Position numbers and translations under genes: made by a program. A DNA stretch of 64,000 bases from Petrolisthes cinctipes (lineage: Eukaryota > Arthropoda > Malacostraca > Decapoda > Porcellanidae), in NCBI GenBank assembly GCA_033782935.1, contig JAWQEG010000365.1:1240001-1304000 (forward strand), read 5' to 3'. Below, one piece after another: positions 8,126 through 19,646 of this stretch. The notes under the pieces are model-generated. The model saw only the letters and a program-made list of their open reading frames with translations. It was not told the origin of the DNA and did not search any database. Numbering within the stretch: position 1 is the stretch's first letter; every line of letters starts with the position of its first letter.

Positions 8126-11100
8126 CACTGATCAAGGTCCTTCAGTGGAATTGCCGTGGCTTGCATGCTTCTTGGGAGGAACTGCACGTTCTTCTCTCTA
8201 GGTTCTCTCCTTCATGTGTTTCTCTCCAAGAGACCATGCTTGGTGACTACATTCCTGCCAGTCCTCCAGCATACTCTGCATTTTATTCCAATTCATTTGA
8301 AGGGCAGGGTCACCATGGTGGCTCTGCCATCCTAGTTCGCCGAGATATTCCATGCACGAGCCTGGAGCTTAACACTCCACTCCAGGCTGTTGCAGTTAAG
8401 GTTTTTATGGACCGCCCCTACACTGTATGCAGTATATACCTTCCTCCCAGTGTTACAGTTGAGAGGGGTTATGTCAACCCTCTTGTACGGGATCTTCCCT
8501 CTCTCTTTATTTTATTGGGTGATTTTAATGGTCGTCTTCCTCTGTGGGGTGACAGTTCGGTCAACCCCAGGGGTGTTTTATTGGCTTCTTTTATTGAGGA
8601 TGAGGGATTAGAGGTTTTAAATACGGGAGATGTGACACATTTTAATAGCCCTACCGGGACTTTTACCGCCATTGACATTTCCCTCTGCTCACCCAGTGCT
8701 CTGTTGGATTTTACTTGGAGAGTGTTGCCTGATTTATATGGCAGTGACCACTTCCCTATACTTTTAGAAGGTAACAGGTACGAACCACAGTCGCGTCTTC
8801 CTAGTTGGAAAATAGAGAAGGCTGACAGGCAGTTTTTTAGAGAGCTAACTTCTTCAGTCTCTTCTATCATTTGCTCCGCTCTGTGGCTCTCAACTCTATC
8901 CCTAGAACTTCTGGCTACATTCCCAAACGTCCTGTCCCTAGGTGGTCAACAGTCTGCACCACTGCTGTGCGGGAGAAGCGCGCTGCTTTCTCTCGCCTTC
9001 ATCCTCTTTTAGAGGACTTCCGACGGGCAAGGGCTCGGGCTAGACGAGTTTTAAAAGATGCACAACGTGCATCTTGGAAGGCCTATGTGTCTTCAATTAA
9101 TACTAAAACTCCACTCACCCAAGTGTTCAGGAGAGTCCGTAAGATGGCGGGGAAGTTTTCTCCTAGTTCTCCACCTGTACTTAAGGTCAATGGAATTAAG
9201 ATCATGAATGGTTTGACAGTCTCCAGCCGTGACTCTCGACCTCTGGCTGTCTGGCATGAGTTAAGAGCCAAGGAGAGCAATATCCTGGATTTCTCAGGGA
9301 ATGAGAATGAAAGTTAAAACCATATATTCGCCCTTAGAGACCTGCATTCTGCTCTCTCTCTCTACGGCGACACTTCTCCTGGGCCAGACAACATCCCATA
9401 TACAATGTTGCGACACTTGGGTGAGGAGGCGATCTCATTTCTTTTAGCTTTATATAACAAAATCTGGCTAGAGGGTGTCTTCCCTTCTTCCTTTCCTCAA
9501 GCTGGGCAAGGACTCTGGTGTTGCCCTCAATTATCGAAAAATTGCCTTGACCTCCTGTCTCTGTAAACTATTTGAAAAGATGGTGAATGTCAGACTGGTA
9601 TACTTCTTGGAACGGAGTGATTTTCTGTCTCCGTCCCAGCCTGGCTTCCGTAAACACCGTTCCACTACAGATGCTCAGGTCAGGTTTGAAGCTGCTGCAT
9701 GTGAGGCCTTTGCACGATATCAACACCTTGTCTGTGTATTCTTTGATTTAGAGAAAGCATATGACACTACATGGCAATATGGCATCCTGCAGCAACTCCA
9801 TTTATATGGCCTGCGGGGTCGCCTTCACGCTTTCTTAAGGAGTTTCTCAGTGATCGCAGTTTTTCTGTGAGGGTTGGTACAACCCACTCAGCATCTGTTG
9901 CACAGGAGGAGGGCATCCCCCAAGGAAGCGTCCTCAGTGTCACATTGCCTCATCCCTTCCAGATGGTATAGCCAACTCGATGTACGTTGACGACCTAGCA
10001 GTCTGATTTGCTGCTTCCTGTATGTCAGTGGCTTAGCGGCGCATGCAGCTTGCCCTTGACAGGGTGTCACGTTGGACTGGTACTCATGGGTTTCGATTTT
10101 CTCCTTCCAAGACAGTTGCTGTGCACTTCTGCCACATCCGAGGCGTCCAGCCCGATCCGAACATATTCATGTATGGTCATCGGATACATTGTGTCGAGGA
10201 GACTCGCTTTTTGTGTCTCCTTTTTGACAAACGTTTGACTTGGGTTCCCAACATACATACACTTAAGGTCTCTTGCCTCAAGGCTCTTAACCTGTTGAGG
10301 GTCCTGGGCCATAAGTCCTGGGGGGCTGATTGGGCCACCCTCCTCCCCCTATACCATGTTCTTATTAGGTCACAACTCGACTATGGGTGTCAGGTGTACT
10401 CTTCTGCCACGGATGCCCGTCTTAGAGTTTTAGACCCTGTTCATCATGCTGGAGTACTTCTGGCGACCAGAGCCTTCAGGTCGTCCCCAATCCCCAGTCT
10501 CCTGGTTGACGCTAATGAGCCACCTCTTGATTTCCGTCGTCAGTCCTTGATGGTTCGTTGTTGGCATCGATTACATTGACTTCCTGACTCCCTTTCCTGG
10601 TTGGCGGTGTCATCTGATATCATGTCTCAGTACTACCTTTTACATTCTCGTACACCATGGCCCTTTGGCTTCCGGGTCAGGAAGGCTATGGAGGAGATGG
10701 GCATTGATGACTTCCAGATTTGTCCTGTGAGGGTCCCCAGGGTGGCTCCATGGCTTCTTCAAGAAGTTTTCCCCTGCACCTGCTTTACAGACAGGAAGGA
10801 ATCTCTTCCTCCTCCAGTGGCTCGTTCCCTCTTTTTAGAACATGCCTTCACTCACAGGGAGTCCCTCCCTGTGTACACTGATGTGTCAAAGTCTGATGCT
10901 GGAGTTGGCTTTGGAATTGTCTTTCCTGACTTTTGCCGTGGCAGCAGGCTCCCTTCCGTCATGTCATTTTTTACTGCTGAGCTCTCGGCCATTTTATATG
11001 CCCTCCAAGTGATTTTTACTCTCCCTCAGCCTTCGTTTACTATTTTTAGCGATTCCTGTAGTGCCTTGCAGGCCTTGTGCAATTTTAACTCTTCCCATCC

Positions 11101-11701
11101 CCTGGTGTTGGCCATTCTTGAGTGGCTGGTCCTCCTGGGTCGTCGTGGCCGCAAAGTAACTTTTTGTTGGGTCCCAGCCCATGTGGGTGTCGATGGGATT
11201 GAGCAGGCTGACGCCCTGGCTAAGGCTGCAGTCTCTAATTCTCGGCCTCCTGCCAGGCGGTATCCTGTTCCTGCAGTGGACCTTCGACCCTACATAGATG
11301 CTACCGTTTGTTCCTGCTGGCAGGACAGATGGGACGCCGTCGGGGCTAACAAGCTCCGTGACATACGCCAGCACCTTGCTTTGTGGAGCTACAGTGGCCT
11401 TTACCACCGGTGGGAGAAGGCTGTTGTCCGTCTCCGCATTGGCCACACATTATTGACTCATGACTTTTTAATGGAGAGGGCTCACCCTCCCTACTGTGAT
11501 GATTGTCTGGTCCCTTTGACAGTACGTCATCTTATTGTCGAGTGTCCCAGCCTTGAGGACCTTCGTCGTAGGCACCTCTCCGAGTACCGGATGGGTGACG
11601 GTTCTCACAGTCGCTCCCAGGTGCTCGGTGAGGAGGCTTGTAGTGTGGGAGGGAACACCCTCTCCTATGTGGAGGAGGCTGGCCTTCTCCACAAAACATG
11701 A
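8125..11701 (+). pseudogene. LINE 1 copy A ORF2 (broken; contains the shared UGA)
   Basis: The frames cover the endonuclease (LLGDFNGRLPLWGD, GSDHFPILLE), RT (ALNYRKIALTSCLCK, FFDLEKAYDTTW), RNase H (YTDVSKSDAGVGFG, IFSDSCSALQ, WVPAHVGVDGIEQAD) and a C-terminal C-x2-C...H...C motif. Several frameshifts and deletions lie between 8880 and 10040. A UGA at 10577-10579 separates RT from RNase H at exactly the position of the UGA in copy C. RNase H has TDVSKS where the other copies have TDGSKS. Confidence 0.8.
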
Positions 11702-11949
11702 TTTTATGATATTTATGGTGTTTAGATGGTTTGATTTTTTTTTTTTTTTTTATGTCCATGGATTCTTTTAGTAATAATGTGCTTTTTAGTTTGTGTGTCT
11801 TTTAATCATGGTACCTATCCCTTTCGAGTGTTCATGTTTTATTAATTATGTAGATGACAATTTTATGTTGGGCGGTATATGACCTTAGCTGTTAGGCCGC
11901 CAGATGCTTAGTTGCATCAAAAATCAATTAATCAATTGACCAAATACAA

Positions 11950-13082
11950 TTTGGGCCATAACTAATAAAACAACATACAACCAAAATACATTGAATTCTC
12001 GGAGTTATGAACCAATTAAATATCGTGTTTTCAGGTTTGGAAGACACAATTCAGTCAATTGGAGTATATTCCTTCCCATATAGTACACTACACGTATATA
12101 GTAAAGCATTTCAACAGAAACAATTATATTTAAAAGGTGCATAAATAATAATCACTTATTACACCAGATAAAAATAAGGAATATAACTACCTGTACCAGT
12201 AAGGCATCAGAAGAACCAAGTATAGTCATATCACTAAATTTAATTTAAACGTAACCAGATCACAGGACTCTCAGAGTAATTTTTTCCGAGTAGCCTATAA
12301 TGGGCTTTACATATATTAGTTTGCGTCATTGTGGATTTTTCTTGAAGCTACTGTATAATGCTTATATAGACCAGATTTACCACTACTTCCTTTTCTTATC
12401 GTTTATGGGTTAATGACTACTATATGATATGGATGAAATTATTCAAACCTATTATATCTAGCAGATAAATTTTCAAATTTTTACGAATAACCATTATTGC
12501 ACGTGTTACAACGCGGATGTTTCGTGTCAAAGTAATCCGTCATGCTCCAGGGTTCATTCCTTGGAGAAAAGGAAAAGATGAAATAGTCTGCAGGTCCCCT
12601 ATAATACGGTATGTTGCACGTTTTAAAGTATATAGTGAGAAGCAAAGTTATTTCCTACATCATTTACATATCCTCACATACATTAGACAAACCTTCAGCT
12701 TTGGCTCGATCGTTAATATGATATTAACGTTTTTGGAGTATTATCAACAAAGGATAGACAAATCTTCAGCTTTGATATACTTTAACCTTCCTTTGGCTCG
12801 TAAATATGATATTAACGTTTTTGAAATATTATCAACACAGGTAGCCTAATGATCTATTAGGCAACTCGTATATCCATTAATGCGACTCTGACACATCATA
12901 GGGTTGGTAAAAAGAGGGTGTCAAAGAACACCAGGCCGCATTAGTACATAGATTTCTAATACAGTTAGGATGATAAGTTATTCTCTTAGAACTAGGTAAT
13001 GAAATAATCCCCTTGAAAATATTACCAAGAATTTCCTTACTTTCTTTGTTGTCTTTCCTCATGTTTGTAAATCTGAAGCAAT
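11950..13082. other. AT-rich DNA, no gene seen
   Basis: No convincing exon, TIR pair or LINE motif. A short local duplication around CTTCAGCTTTG...TAATATGATATTAACGTTTTTG occurs at about 12690-12740 and 12765-12825. Confidence 0.5.
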
Positions 13083-13198
13083 TGATTCATCCTCCAAACT
13101 TTTCCCAGCAACAACAGGCCACCCTATTATTTTGGTTCATATGATCCTGTTTCCTGGTAGACTTTTCTACTTTAGAGGATTAAAGGCACTGCTACAAT
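13083..13198. repeat. Dispersed hairpin repeat, copy b (reverse orientation)
   Basis: CAACAACAGGCCACC, GATCCTGTTTCCTGG and an AAGGCACTG end match the complement of the repeat at 49495-49625. Diverged and non-coding. Confidence 0.5.
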
Positions 13199-13874
13199 TT
13201 ACAGCCTGTTGAATAAGTTCGCCAAGTGTCCGATGAGCAACGTACTATAAGATGGAGATCTGGTAACACTGCATCGTATGAAATGCAGTGTATTTAAGAT
13301 ATACAATCGCTTGGCTTATGGCTATCAAAAGAAAAGAAAAGAAACTGTCTTACATATTGCAGTAAAATATGATTATGACGAAATAAAAGACAGTAAAAAT
13401 TTGAATACCTCACTCCAACTTACTTCCTCGCAGCTCTCCTCCTTCCCTTCACATTATGGATTGTTAAGCAAAATCATGACAGCCTCAGTTAATTAATGGG
13501 GAAGGAGAATTTATGAAAATATAATACAAACGTCTACAACTCTACATAATCAAGATAGCGGACTATATTGCATTTACCTGTCAGCAGAAGAACACGTAAC
13601 ACAATGAAAAACAAAAATATTAATAATTGCAATAACGGAATTAATAATATTATAAATCACCTGAAACTTTCTTTTCAGTCACATTAGGAGTGAGCTTGAT
13701 TCGAAGCACCTCATAGTACGGTATAGGCAACAGCTCCTTTATATTGTACAGCTCCGGACAGATCAAGGGTCCACACCCCATCCATCAGCGACTTGGTTTG
13801 GGCCTCGTCTGATCTGGCAACAGTTGCAGGTGGAGGGAGGGGGGATGTTAGTGGGAGAGGAGGAGAGAAATGTG

Positions 13875-13893
13875 GGCGGAGCTATATAAGAGG
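13875..13893 (+). promoter_or_regulatory. TATA-like motif inside the element F arm
   Basis: GGGCGGAGCTATATAAGAGG combines a GC-box-like and a TATA-like sequence. Because it lies in the inverted arm it occurs again, facing the other way, at about 15183-15201, and in copy 2 at about 27571-27590. Promoter activity is inferred only from sequence. Confidence 0.35.
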
Positions 13894-14824
13894 GTAACAA
13901 AAGATCAGGTAGAGAAGACATGTGTCAGGAGGAATAAATGAAACACACTGAGCGGTATCGAATCACCAATAGTATAGAGCAGGGTTCTTCAAACTTTTTC
14001 AGTCGTGACCCAGTTTTTACTATGACATCATTCTCGCGACCCATAAAGAAAGATCTTTTACAAATGATCAGAATCATCAACCTAAGAAAATACAAGGCCA
14101 GAAACTGAAACGTAATATTAATGATTAGAAGGCATTTTAACCAAAATTATAAACACTGCCTCACCTACCCCTCCCCCCCTCTCTCTCTCACTCTCTCTCA
14201 AGCAGGCTAATATTTGTGCAATTATTTTGTTTTATAGATAATATAATTAAATATATGAATGTTCGATTGTAAAATTATGTTAGGTGGATTCATGTATGAA
14301 CTTCATATTTATTTTATTGTCAGGCAATACCCTACGGGGCAAGCACGAGAGATAAAAGGAATACAGGGATAGCTGTCTAATATCCAAAGGATAATATATA
14401 TTCAGTAGTCTATCCCACTACGATGGTGAACAAAAGACAGTGCCTTTATTTAAAGGACATAATGTAACAGATATTCTAATTATATTTGTTTATTATTACT
14501 TTTCAACTAATCACCTTCATTTTTCTTACCCTTTTCCCCCTCACCCTCGCCTCAAATCATCACATTTCTTCTCTCCTATATCCACCTACGTTAATGCAGT
14601 ATGCACTTCTTTAAACCCGGATTCTTCAAATTACGGGTCCCAAATTCCTCCAACTGGGTCGCAGGCTCACAAAAATAAATACATGAATAAAATAGAATAT
14701 TAATGTTCGTGACAATAAAATAAATATGAAGTTCATACGTGAATCCACCTAACATAGTTTTATAATCGAATATTCATATATTTAATTATCAATAAAACAA
14801 AATCATTGCACAAATATTAGCCTT

Positions 14825-14827
<3 letters not shown>

Positions 14828-14887
<60 letters not shown>
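14828..14887. repeat. (GA)n microsatellite
   Basis: A GA tract of about 60 bases in the right arm of element F copy 1, matched by a shorter CT run at about 14175-14200 in the left arm. Confidence 0.9.
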
Positions 14888-15427
14888 GAGTAGGTGAGGC
14901 AGTGCTTATAATTCTGTTTATAATTCTGGTTAGAATGCCTTTTATCATAATTATTGAGTTTCAGTTTCTGGCCTTGTATTTTCTTAGGTTGATAATTCTG
15001 GTCATTTGTAAAAGATCTTTCTGTATGGGTCGCGAGAATGATGTCATAGTAAAAACTGGGTCACGACTGAAAAAGTTTGAAGAACCCTGCTTTAAACTAT
15101 TTGTGATTCGATACCGTTCACAGTGTATGTTTCATTCATTCCTCCTGACACATGTCTTCTCTACCTGATCTTTTGTTACCCTCTTATATAGCTCCGCCCA
15201 CATTTCTCTCCTCCTCTCCCACTAACATCCCCCCTCCCTCCACCTGCAACTGTTGCCAGATCAGACGAGGCCCAAACCAAGTCGCTGGTGGAAGAAGTGT
15301 GGACCCTTGATCTGTCCGGAGCTGTACTATAGAAAACCATATTAGTGTCATTACAACACTATGGGACCTTTAAATAAAATGGAAATTGCAATAAATACAA
15401 TCAATTAAAACACTTTTGGTGTACATT

Positions 15428-15556
15428 ATAGTGCCTAGATGCCTCCAAAGTATCCCAGGAAACAGAACCAGATAAACATAACTAATGGTATCCTGTCGTT
15501 TGCAATTATTTGGAAGAATTAGTTGCTCCAGATTCACCACCAACACTGTAATACCC
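15428..15556. repeat. Dispersed hairpin repeat, copy c
   Basis: GCCTCCAAAGTATCCCAGG, AACAGAACCAGAT, TTTGGAAGAATTAG and CACCAACACTGTAATACCC lie in the same order as in the other copies. Non-coding. Confidence 0.6.
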
Positions 15557-15620
15557 TTTGCTTAATGATATACTGAATATAAATCAGTTAATATATTAAT
15601 CTCGTACTTGCTAGACATAC

Positions 15621-15769
15621 CGTATGGGTTTGGTGGTGATGATGGTGGGGGTGATGGAAGTGTGGGAGGTGATAGTGATGGCGGGGAGGGGTAGGGGACC
15701 GGTAGATGGACAAGGGGGATACACTGTTAGAGTTCCTCGGAGACACCATCTCCTGCTGCTGTGGGGGAC
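15621..15769 (-). CDS. Candidate exon of acidic/Gln-rich gene (minus); reading frame depends on splicing
   Basis: On the minus strand an acceptor (ttcctacag) precedes 15769 and a donor GTATGT follows 15621. Joined after the exon at 16225-16285, the frame reads SPTAAGDGVSEEL and stops at 15729-15727. Joined directly to the exon at 26927-27240 (also phase-compatible) it is open throughout: PPQQQEMVSPRNSNSV, then a Ser/Pro part and a His-rich end, 49 codons, leaving in phase 0. The second reading looks like a disordered region of a nuclear protein. Either could be right; no family was recognised. The two exons are 11 kb apart, across LINE 2. Confidence 0.4.
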
Positions 15770-15834
15770 CTGTAGGAACAGGAATTGGTTATTTAAGTAG
15801 TTTGTTTACTTAAGGTATTATATACACTGTCAAT

Positions 15835-16034
15835 ACACAATCCCTAGCCCACCTGAGTTAAAGCCAGAGATCTGAAAAAAGGCGGTTTCTGGTGGACGAC
15901 AGCCCATCCAAACCATTATCAGGCCACACACATTTCAAACCAATGGAGGCTTTGAGTGGGTTGTCGTCCATAAACCGCCTGCTTCAGATCTCGAGATTCG
16001 ACTCAAGTGGATTAGGGATTGTGGATTGCGATTG
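15835..16034. mobile_element. MITE family 2, copy 2
   Basis: This diverged hairpin of about 200 bases shares CACAATCCCTAGCCCACC and TTTCTGGTGGACGACAGCCC with the copy at 2213-2420. Arms are complementary over roughly 80 bases. The left terminus is shortened; the right ends before TA. Confidence 0.65.
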
Positions 16035-16224
16035 TATTCTCGCTGACACCCGTAGCTGGTACAGTCAGCGTCGTCTATGTTCATAGTTTCCATATACTAC
16101 ACATGAATGTACTTTTTTCCTACAAAAAAAGGGGAGGGGCCTACGGAATGAAGTCATAGTAAAGTCACATTACACAAATATCCTGGTACGACGACACATC
16201 AAGAAAATACCCCCTATAACTCAC

Positions 16225-16285
16225 AGCATAGAAGATGCCCGACCATATTCCAAGTTGATGTCAGTGACGATGTAGCTGCTCTCTC
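16225..16285 (-). CDS. Candidate exon of acidic/Gln-rich gene (minus), 61 bases
   Basis: The minus strand has an acceptor (cactatcag) before 16285 and a donor GTGAGT after 16225. In the phase left by the exon at 26927-27240 it encodes ESSYIVTDINLEYGRASSM and leaves two bases, which the next exon completes as CTG. A diverged duplicate of this exon and its flanks lies at about 26188-26305, where the frame stops early and the donor is changed to GTTAGT. The support is splice consensus and phase only; the peptide was not recognised. Confidence 0.4.
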
Positions 16286-16837
16286 CTGATAGTGACATGT
16301 ATAAATATAGTGCCGTCATCTAGTGGAGCAGAAGAGAAGCTACCAACATCATGAAACTCCACTGTCTCATCTAGAGCGACACTCAATGATCTCGGGGCCT
16401 CACAAGAATCACGGGCTACTTACATCCTACAGTCCCGAGGTTGAGGTATAGAAAAAAAAACACAATAAAAACATGTAGGTTGCCAGTTGTCCGCTAAGAG
16501 TTTACCCATGTTGTCCCTTCGAGTCAAGAGACAAGTGCCTTAATTATTCACAATTTGTTATTTAAACATACCGTAAAAATTAGCGGGTCTGAAACAATAT
16601 CTGCCAAAATAATAATTTTAATTAATTATATTTTATTAAAGACAAAAATATGTAACACGGCGTGTGAACGCATAGTAAATTATACATCAACAATATAAAT
16701 TTGTTACATAAAGAACATGGCTGGCATTGGTAGAACACAACATTATGCTGGTTAGAAAAATACTTTGTTATTGTTTGTTATCAGTATACTGTGCACTCAG
16801 ACGGCAAAAGAAATGCTGGTTCGTGAGGCAGTAGCTA

Positions 16838-17640
16838 GTTATTATTATTATTATTATTGTTATTAAAATAGACCAGAGACACAAAGCTGGGAGAGAATGC
16901 AAGCATTCTATCAATCTGAGGACCCCAGCCCCACGAATCCAACCTGAAGAAAAGAAGACAGCTTAGAGAAAAAAAAGATGAACAGTTAGCTTAATAAAAA
17001 CATATTAACCCTACTCTTGAAGCCAGCCAGTCCTACACCATCAAAGACAGATTCACCAAGGCCATTCCACAGAGACACCGACCTAGGGACAAACGATCGA
17101 CTGTACTGACAGGTCCTACAGCGCGGCAATATGTAAGCAAACCTATGGGAGTCCAATGCACCTCGAGTGACACGACCTGGAACATACAGAGGTGGCAGAG
17201 AGGAGTTAAGAGGATGCAGCACATTACTTCTGATCTTGAACAGCATGCACAATGATGCAACAGAACGACGGTGACTCAGATTACAATCAAGTAAACCGCC
17301 GGTAAGAAAATTAGCATTGGAAACAATCCTATCCAGCAACTTGAGATGGCAATCAGCTGCTGAACACCACACTGGAGAACAGTATTCCAACAGAGGCAAC
17401 ACAAAGGAGTTGTAACACCGCAGTAACAATGAGTGATCTCCGAACACACGCCAAGCTCTACGCATTATACCCAACTTCTGGGAGACAGACCTTGAAATTG
17501 ACCGAACATGCCTCTCAAAAGTCAGCTTAGCATCAAATGTAACTCCCAGAATAACCAATTTCTCAGACCCCCCCCAATACAATCCCATCAAGAATGGCGA
17601 TAAAGGATATACCGTGTGAGACCTAGAGACGACCATTGTC
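16838..17640 (-). pseudogene. 3' fragment of a second LINE type (RT C-terminus, TAA-repeat tail)
   Basis: A 216-codon open frame (17636-16986) encodes the C-terminal part of a non-LTR RT: LVILGVTFDAKLTFERHVRS, a QKLGIMRRAW stretch, LLEYCSPVWCSAAD and VSLWNGLGESVFDG. No RNase H follows. After the stop, a short 3' UTR ends in an (AATAAT)n tract (plus-strand TTATTA, 16838-16865), which suits a CR1/Jockey-type LINE. The insertion is 5'-truncated within the RT; catalytic motifs A-C are missing. The frame has stayed open, suggesting a fairly recent insertion. Confidence 0.75.
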
Positions 17641-17962
17641 TCAGCGAAATGTCCCTATGAAAGTTTAATATAAGCCAGCGATCAGCAACGCATCGTCGTT
17701 TTATTTAAATTTAATGTTCTCCATCATGACGTTAATGTGAAATTTACTGCACATAACAAGTACAGACGGACCCAGGAATTCGTATACACCACTGTGACAT
17801 CAAGGGCTCGTAACAACTAGAACATTTAGTACTGTACATTTAATTTCTAACTCCAAACTCTTCTAATAAAGTTATATGGCTAATACTTGAATCAATCAGC
17901 AGAAAAATCCCTGTAGTATGTGCAATTTATGCTCTGTGTACGAATTCCTCAGGCCGACTGTA

Positions 17963-18129
17963 CACTCGCAATCCAAAATTTGTATCCAGGTCTTGTTGAC
18001 GTTTCGAATCATTTGACATACTTGTGAACCAATTACAACGCTTATTCTGTTCCATATTTGGGTGAGTCCGCTTAATACTCGATCAGGCTATTCGAAGCAA
18101 GCCTGGATACATATTTTGGATGGCGAGTG
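17963..18129. mobile_element. MITE family 3 (CACTCGC ends)
   Basis: A 167-bp element between TA dinucleotides. The left end CACTCGCAATCCAAAATTTG and the complemented right end CACTCGCCATCCAAAATATG continue together to TATCCAGG, giving a TIR of about 31 bases with two mismatches. It is non-coding and shares the CACTCG terminus with families 2 and 4. Confidence 0.7.
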
Positions 18130-18499
18130 TACATTATATTGAATGTTGAGTTTGCGAACGTCACCATGTTCCTAGAACATACTACATCATAATCAAGTAT
18201 CATAAATTTCCATAGGTTGGATCCTTCAAGGTAAACATTGTGACGATAGCTTTATTTTCCGTCAATTATAACAAACTCCATCATTTTACGTGCATTGTGA
18301 ACATGGGTAGTAGTGTTATAACTGTTGATATTCTGCGTCGAATTTTGACTGCTCCGACCGAAGTAATAATTTATCTTTACATATTAAACTTTCACACATT
18401 TCAGTTTTGACATTATGAAGCGATTATAGACCGATTGAGCGAGGATGCCAACAAAATTAATGCATTCAAAGTTAAAAGTCACGAATGCCTTGAAGGTCA

Positions 18500-18558
<59 letters not shown>

Positions 18559-19346
18559 TGGTCTGCACAGTTGTGGCACTCGCTAAGCCAGGTTCACTTA
18601 CTGATTAAAGTTTTTACTAGCATCATAGCTTCATGGCCTAAACTCGATTAAGTTAATTAAATAAGTAGTCTTGTGTAAATTGGGTATTGGATATCACATA
18701 AGGTGCAAGGCAATCTGTATCAATATGAAATATCAGCATATTAGCGTATGTATACCCTGAATCAACCTACACTTTGAAGCTCAACTGTATTCATCAACGC
18801 GGACACATGTAGCATCCAACAACTTAAATATATGGTCTACGTTTCCACCTTCTCCCAATTCATCTGTGAACAGAAAGTAATGTGAACACTAAAGCCTGTG
18901 AAAGGTTCACTATGTAATGTAAATTATATAGTTAATTTTCTTTGGTTGGAACTGTCAAGAAACAATTTATAACGACAACTGTCAGTACGCCACTCACTAC
19001 CTTCTGTTCATAATGTTCATCAAATGATGGAAATGGTTGTCATTTTAAATTATGTATCATCATCACAAGAGAATTACCATATTGTAATGACTATCTTGGA
19101 GGGACAAGCCTATCTTTACTTGTGAGGCCTAATGGTGGTGTGGAATGTAATAGCAACACAGTGACGTGCTCAATTTTCACACTCAAAATATTATTTTTAC
19201 GTACAATTACTATCATTAACGTTATGATGAAGAACATAAAATAATACCTCCACTGTGTGTTACAGTAAATTATCTTTGAGCTATATTAAAAGTTCATAAA
19301 AGTACATGGCCGAGACGATTACATTATTGCTTACAGTTCCCACCCA
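18130..19346. other. AT-rich DNA with one CT microsatellite, no gene seen
   Basis: Apart from the (CT)n tract at 18503-18557 there is no recognised element or exon. It would be intronic if the minus-strand model joining 27.2 kb to 15.6 kb is right. Confidence 0.45.
18503..18557. repeat. (CT)n microsatellite
   Basis: An uninterrupted CT tract of about 55 bases. Confidence 0.95.
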
Positions 19347-19357
19347 ACGACCCCCAC
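19347..19357. repeat. Target-site duplication of LINE 2, 5' side
   Basis: ACGACCCCCAC here is repeated at 25014-25024 directly after the poly(A) tail. Because the tail is A, the first A is ambiguous. Confidence 0.75.
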
Positions 19358-19646
19358 ACAGTCTCGCTCCAGAACAGGTGGAGTGTGGACGTACTCGTGG
19401 CGCTCTGCTTCCATTCTCGTTTGTGTTGTTGTTTTGTGTTGTTTTGGAGTTCTTGTTTGTGTTTTTTGTGTTGTTTGTGAGTTCTTGTTTGTGTGTTGCT
19501 GTTTCTGTGGTGTTGTTTGTCTGTTGTGGTTCTGTGTATAGTTTTGTTGTGATTGTCTGTGTGTGTGTGTGTGTGTGTCCCTGGCTGATTGAGTGTTTAG
19601 TTGTTTGTGTTGTTGTTTCCTTTCCATCTAGGCCTTGCCTGGCCTG

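Larger units (their letters stand above)
5743..11934 (+). mobile_element. LINE family 1, copy A (full length, degraded)
   Basis: This is a non-LTR retrotransposon of about 6.2 kb bounded by a TSD. Order: 5' UTR starting near GGGAACCGCC, ORF1 (RRM-like region and zinc knuckles), ORF2 (endonuclease, RT, RNase H, terminal zinc motif), 3' UTR with GTTGGGCGGTATATGACC, and an ATCAATTAATCAATT tail. The RNase H after the RT and the simple-repeat tail fit the I group; a Nimb-like clade is my guess. Both ORFs have several frameshifts, stops and small deletions, so the copy is dead, although it keeps its 5' end. Confidence 0.85.
13749..15324. mobile_element. Long-TIR DNA element F, copy 1
   Basis: This is a 1,576-bp element with inverted arms of about 580-600 bp (13749-14333 and 14720-15324) around a unique centre of about 390 bp. 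The ends are CAGCTCCGGACAGATCAAGG on both sides, flanked by TA. Each arm contains GGGCGGAGCTATATAAGAGG, which looks like a GC box and TATA box, and an internal CAGGGTTCTTCAAACTTTTT block resembling hAT-type termini. A CT run lies in the left arm and a GA run in the right arm. No transposase is present. A second copy is at 27445-30115. Confidence 0.75.
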
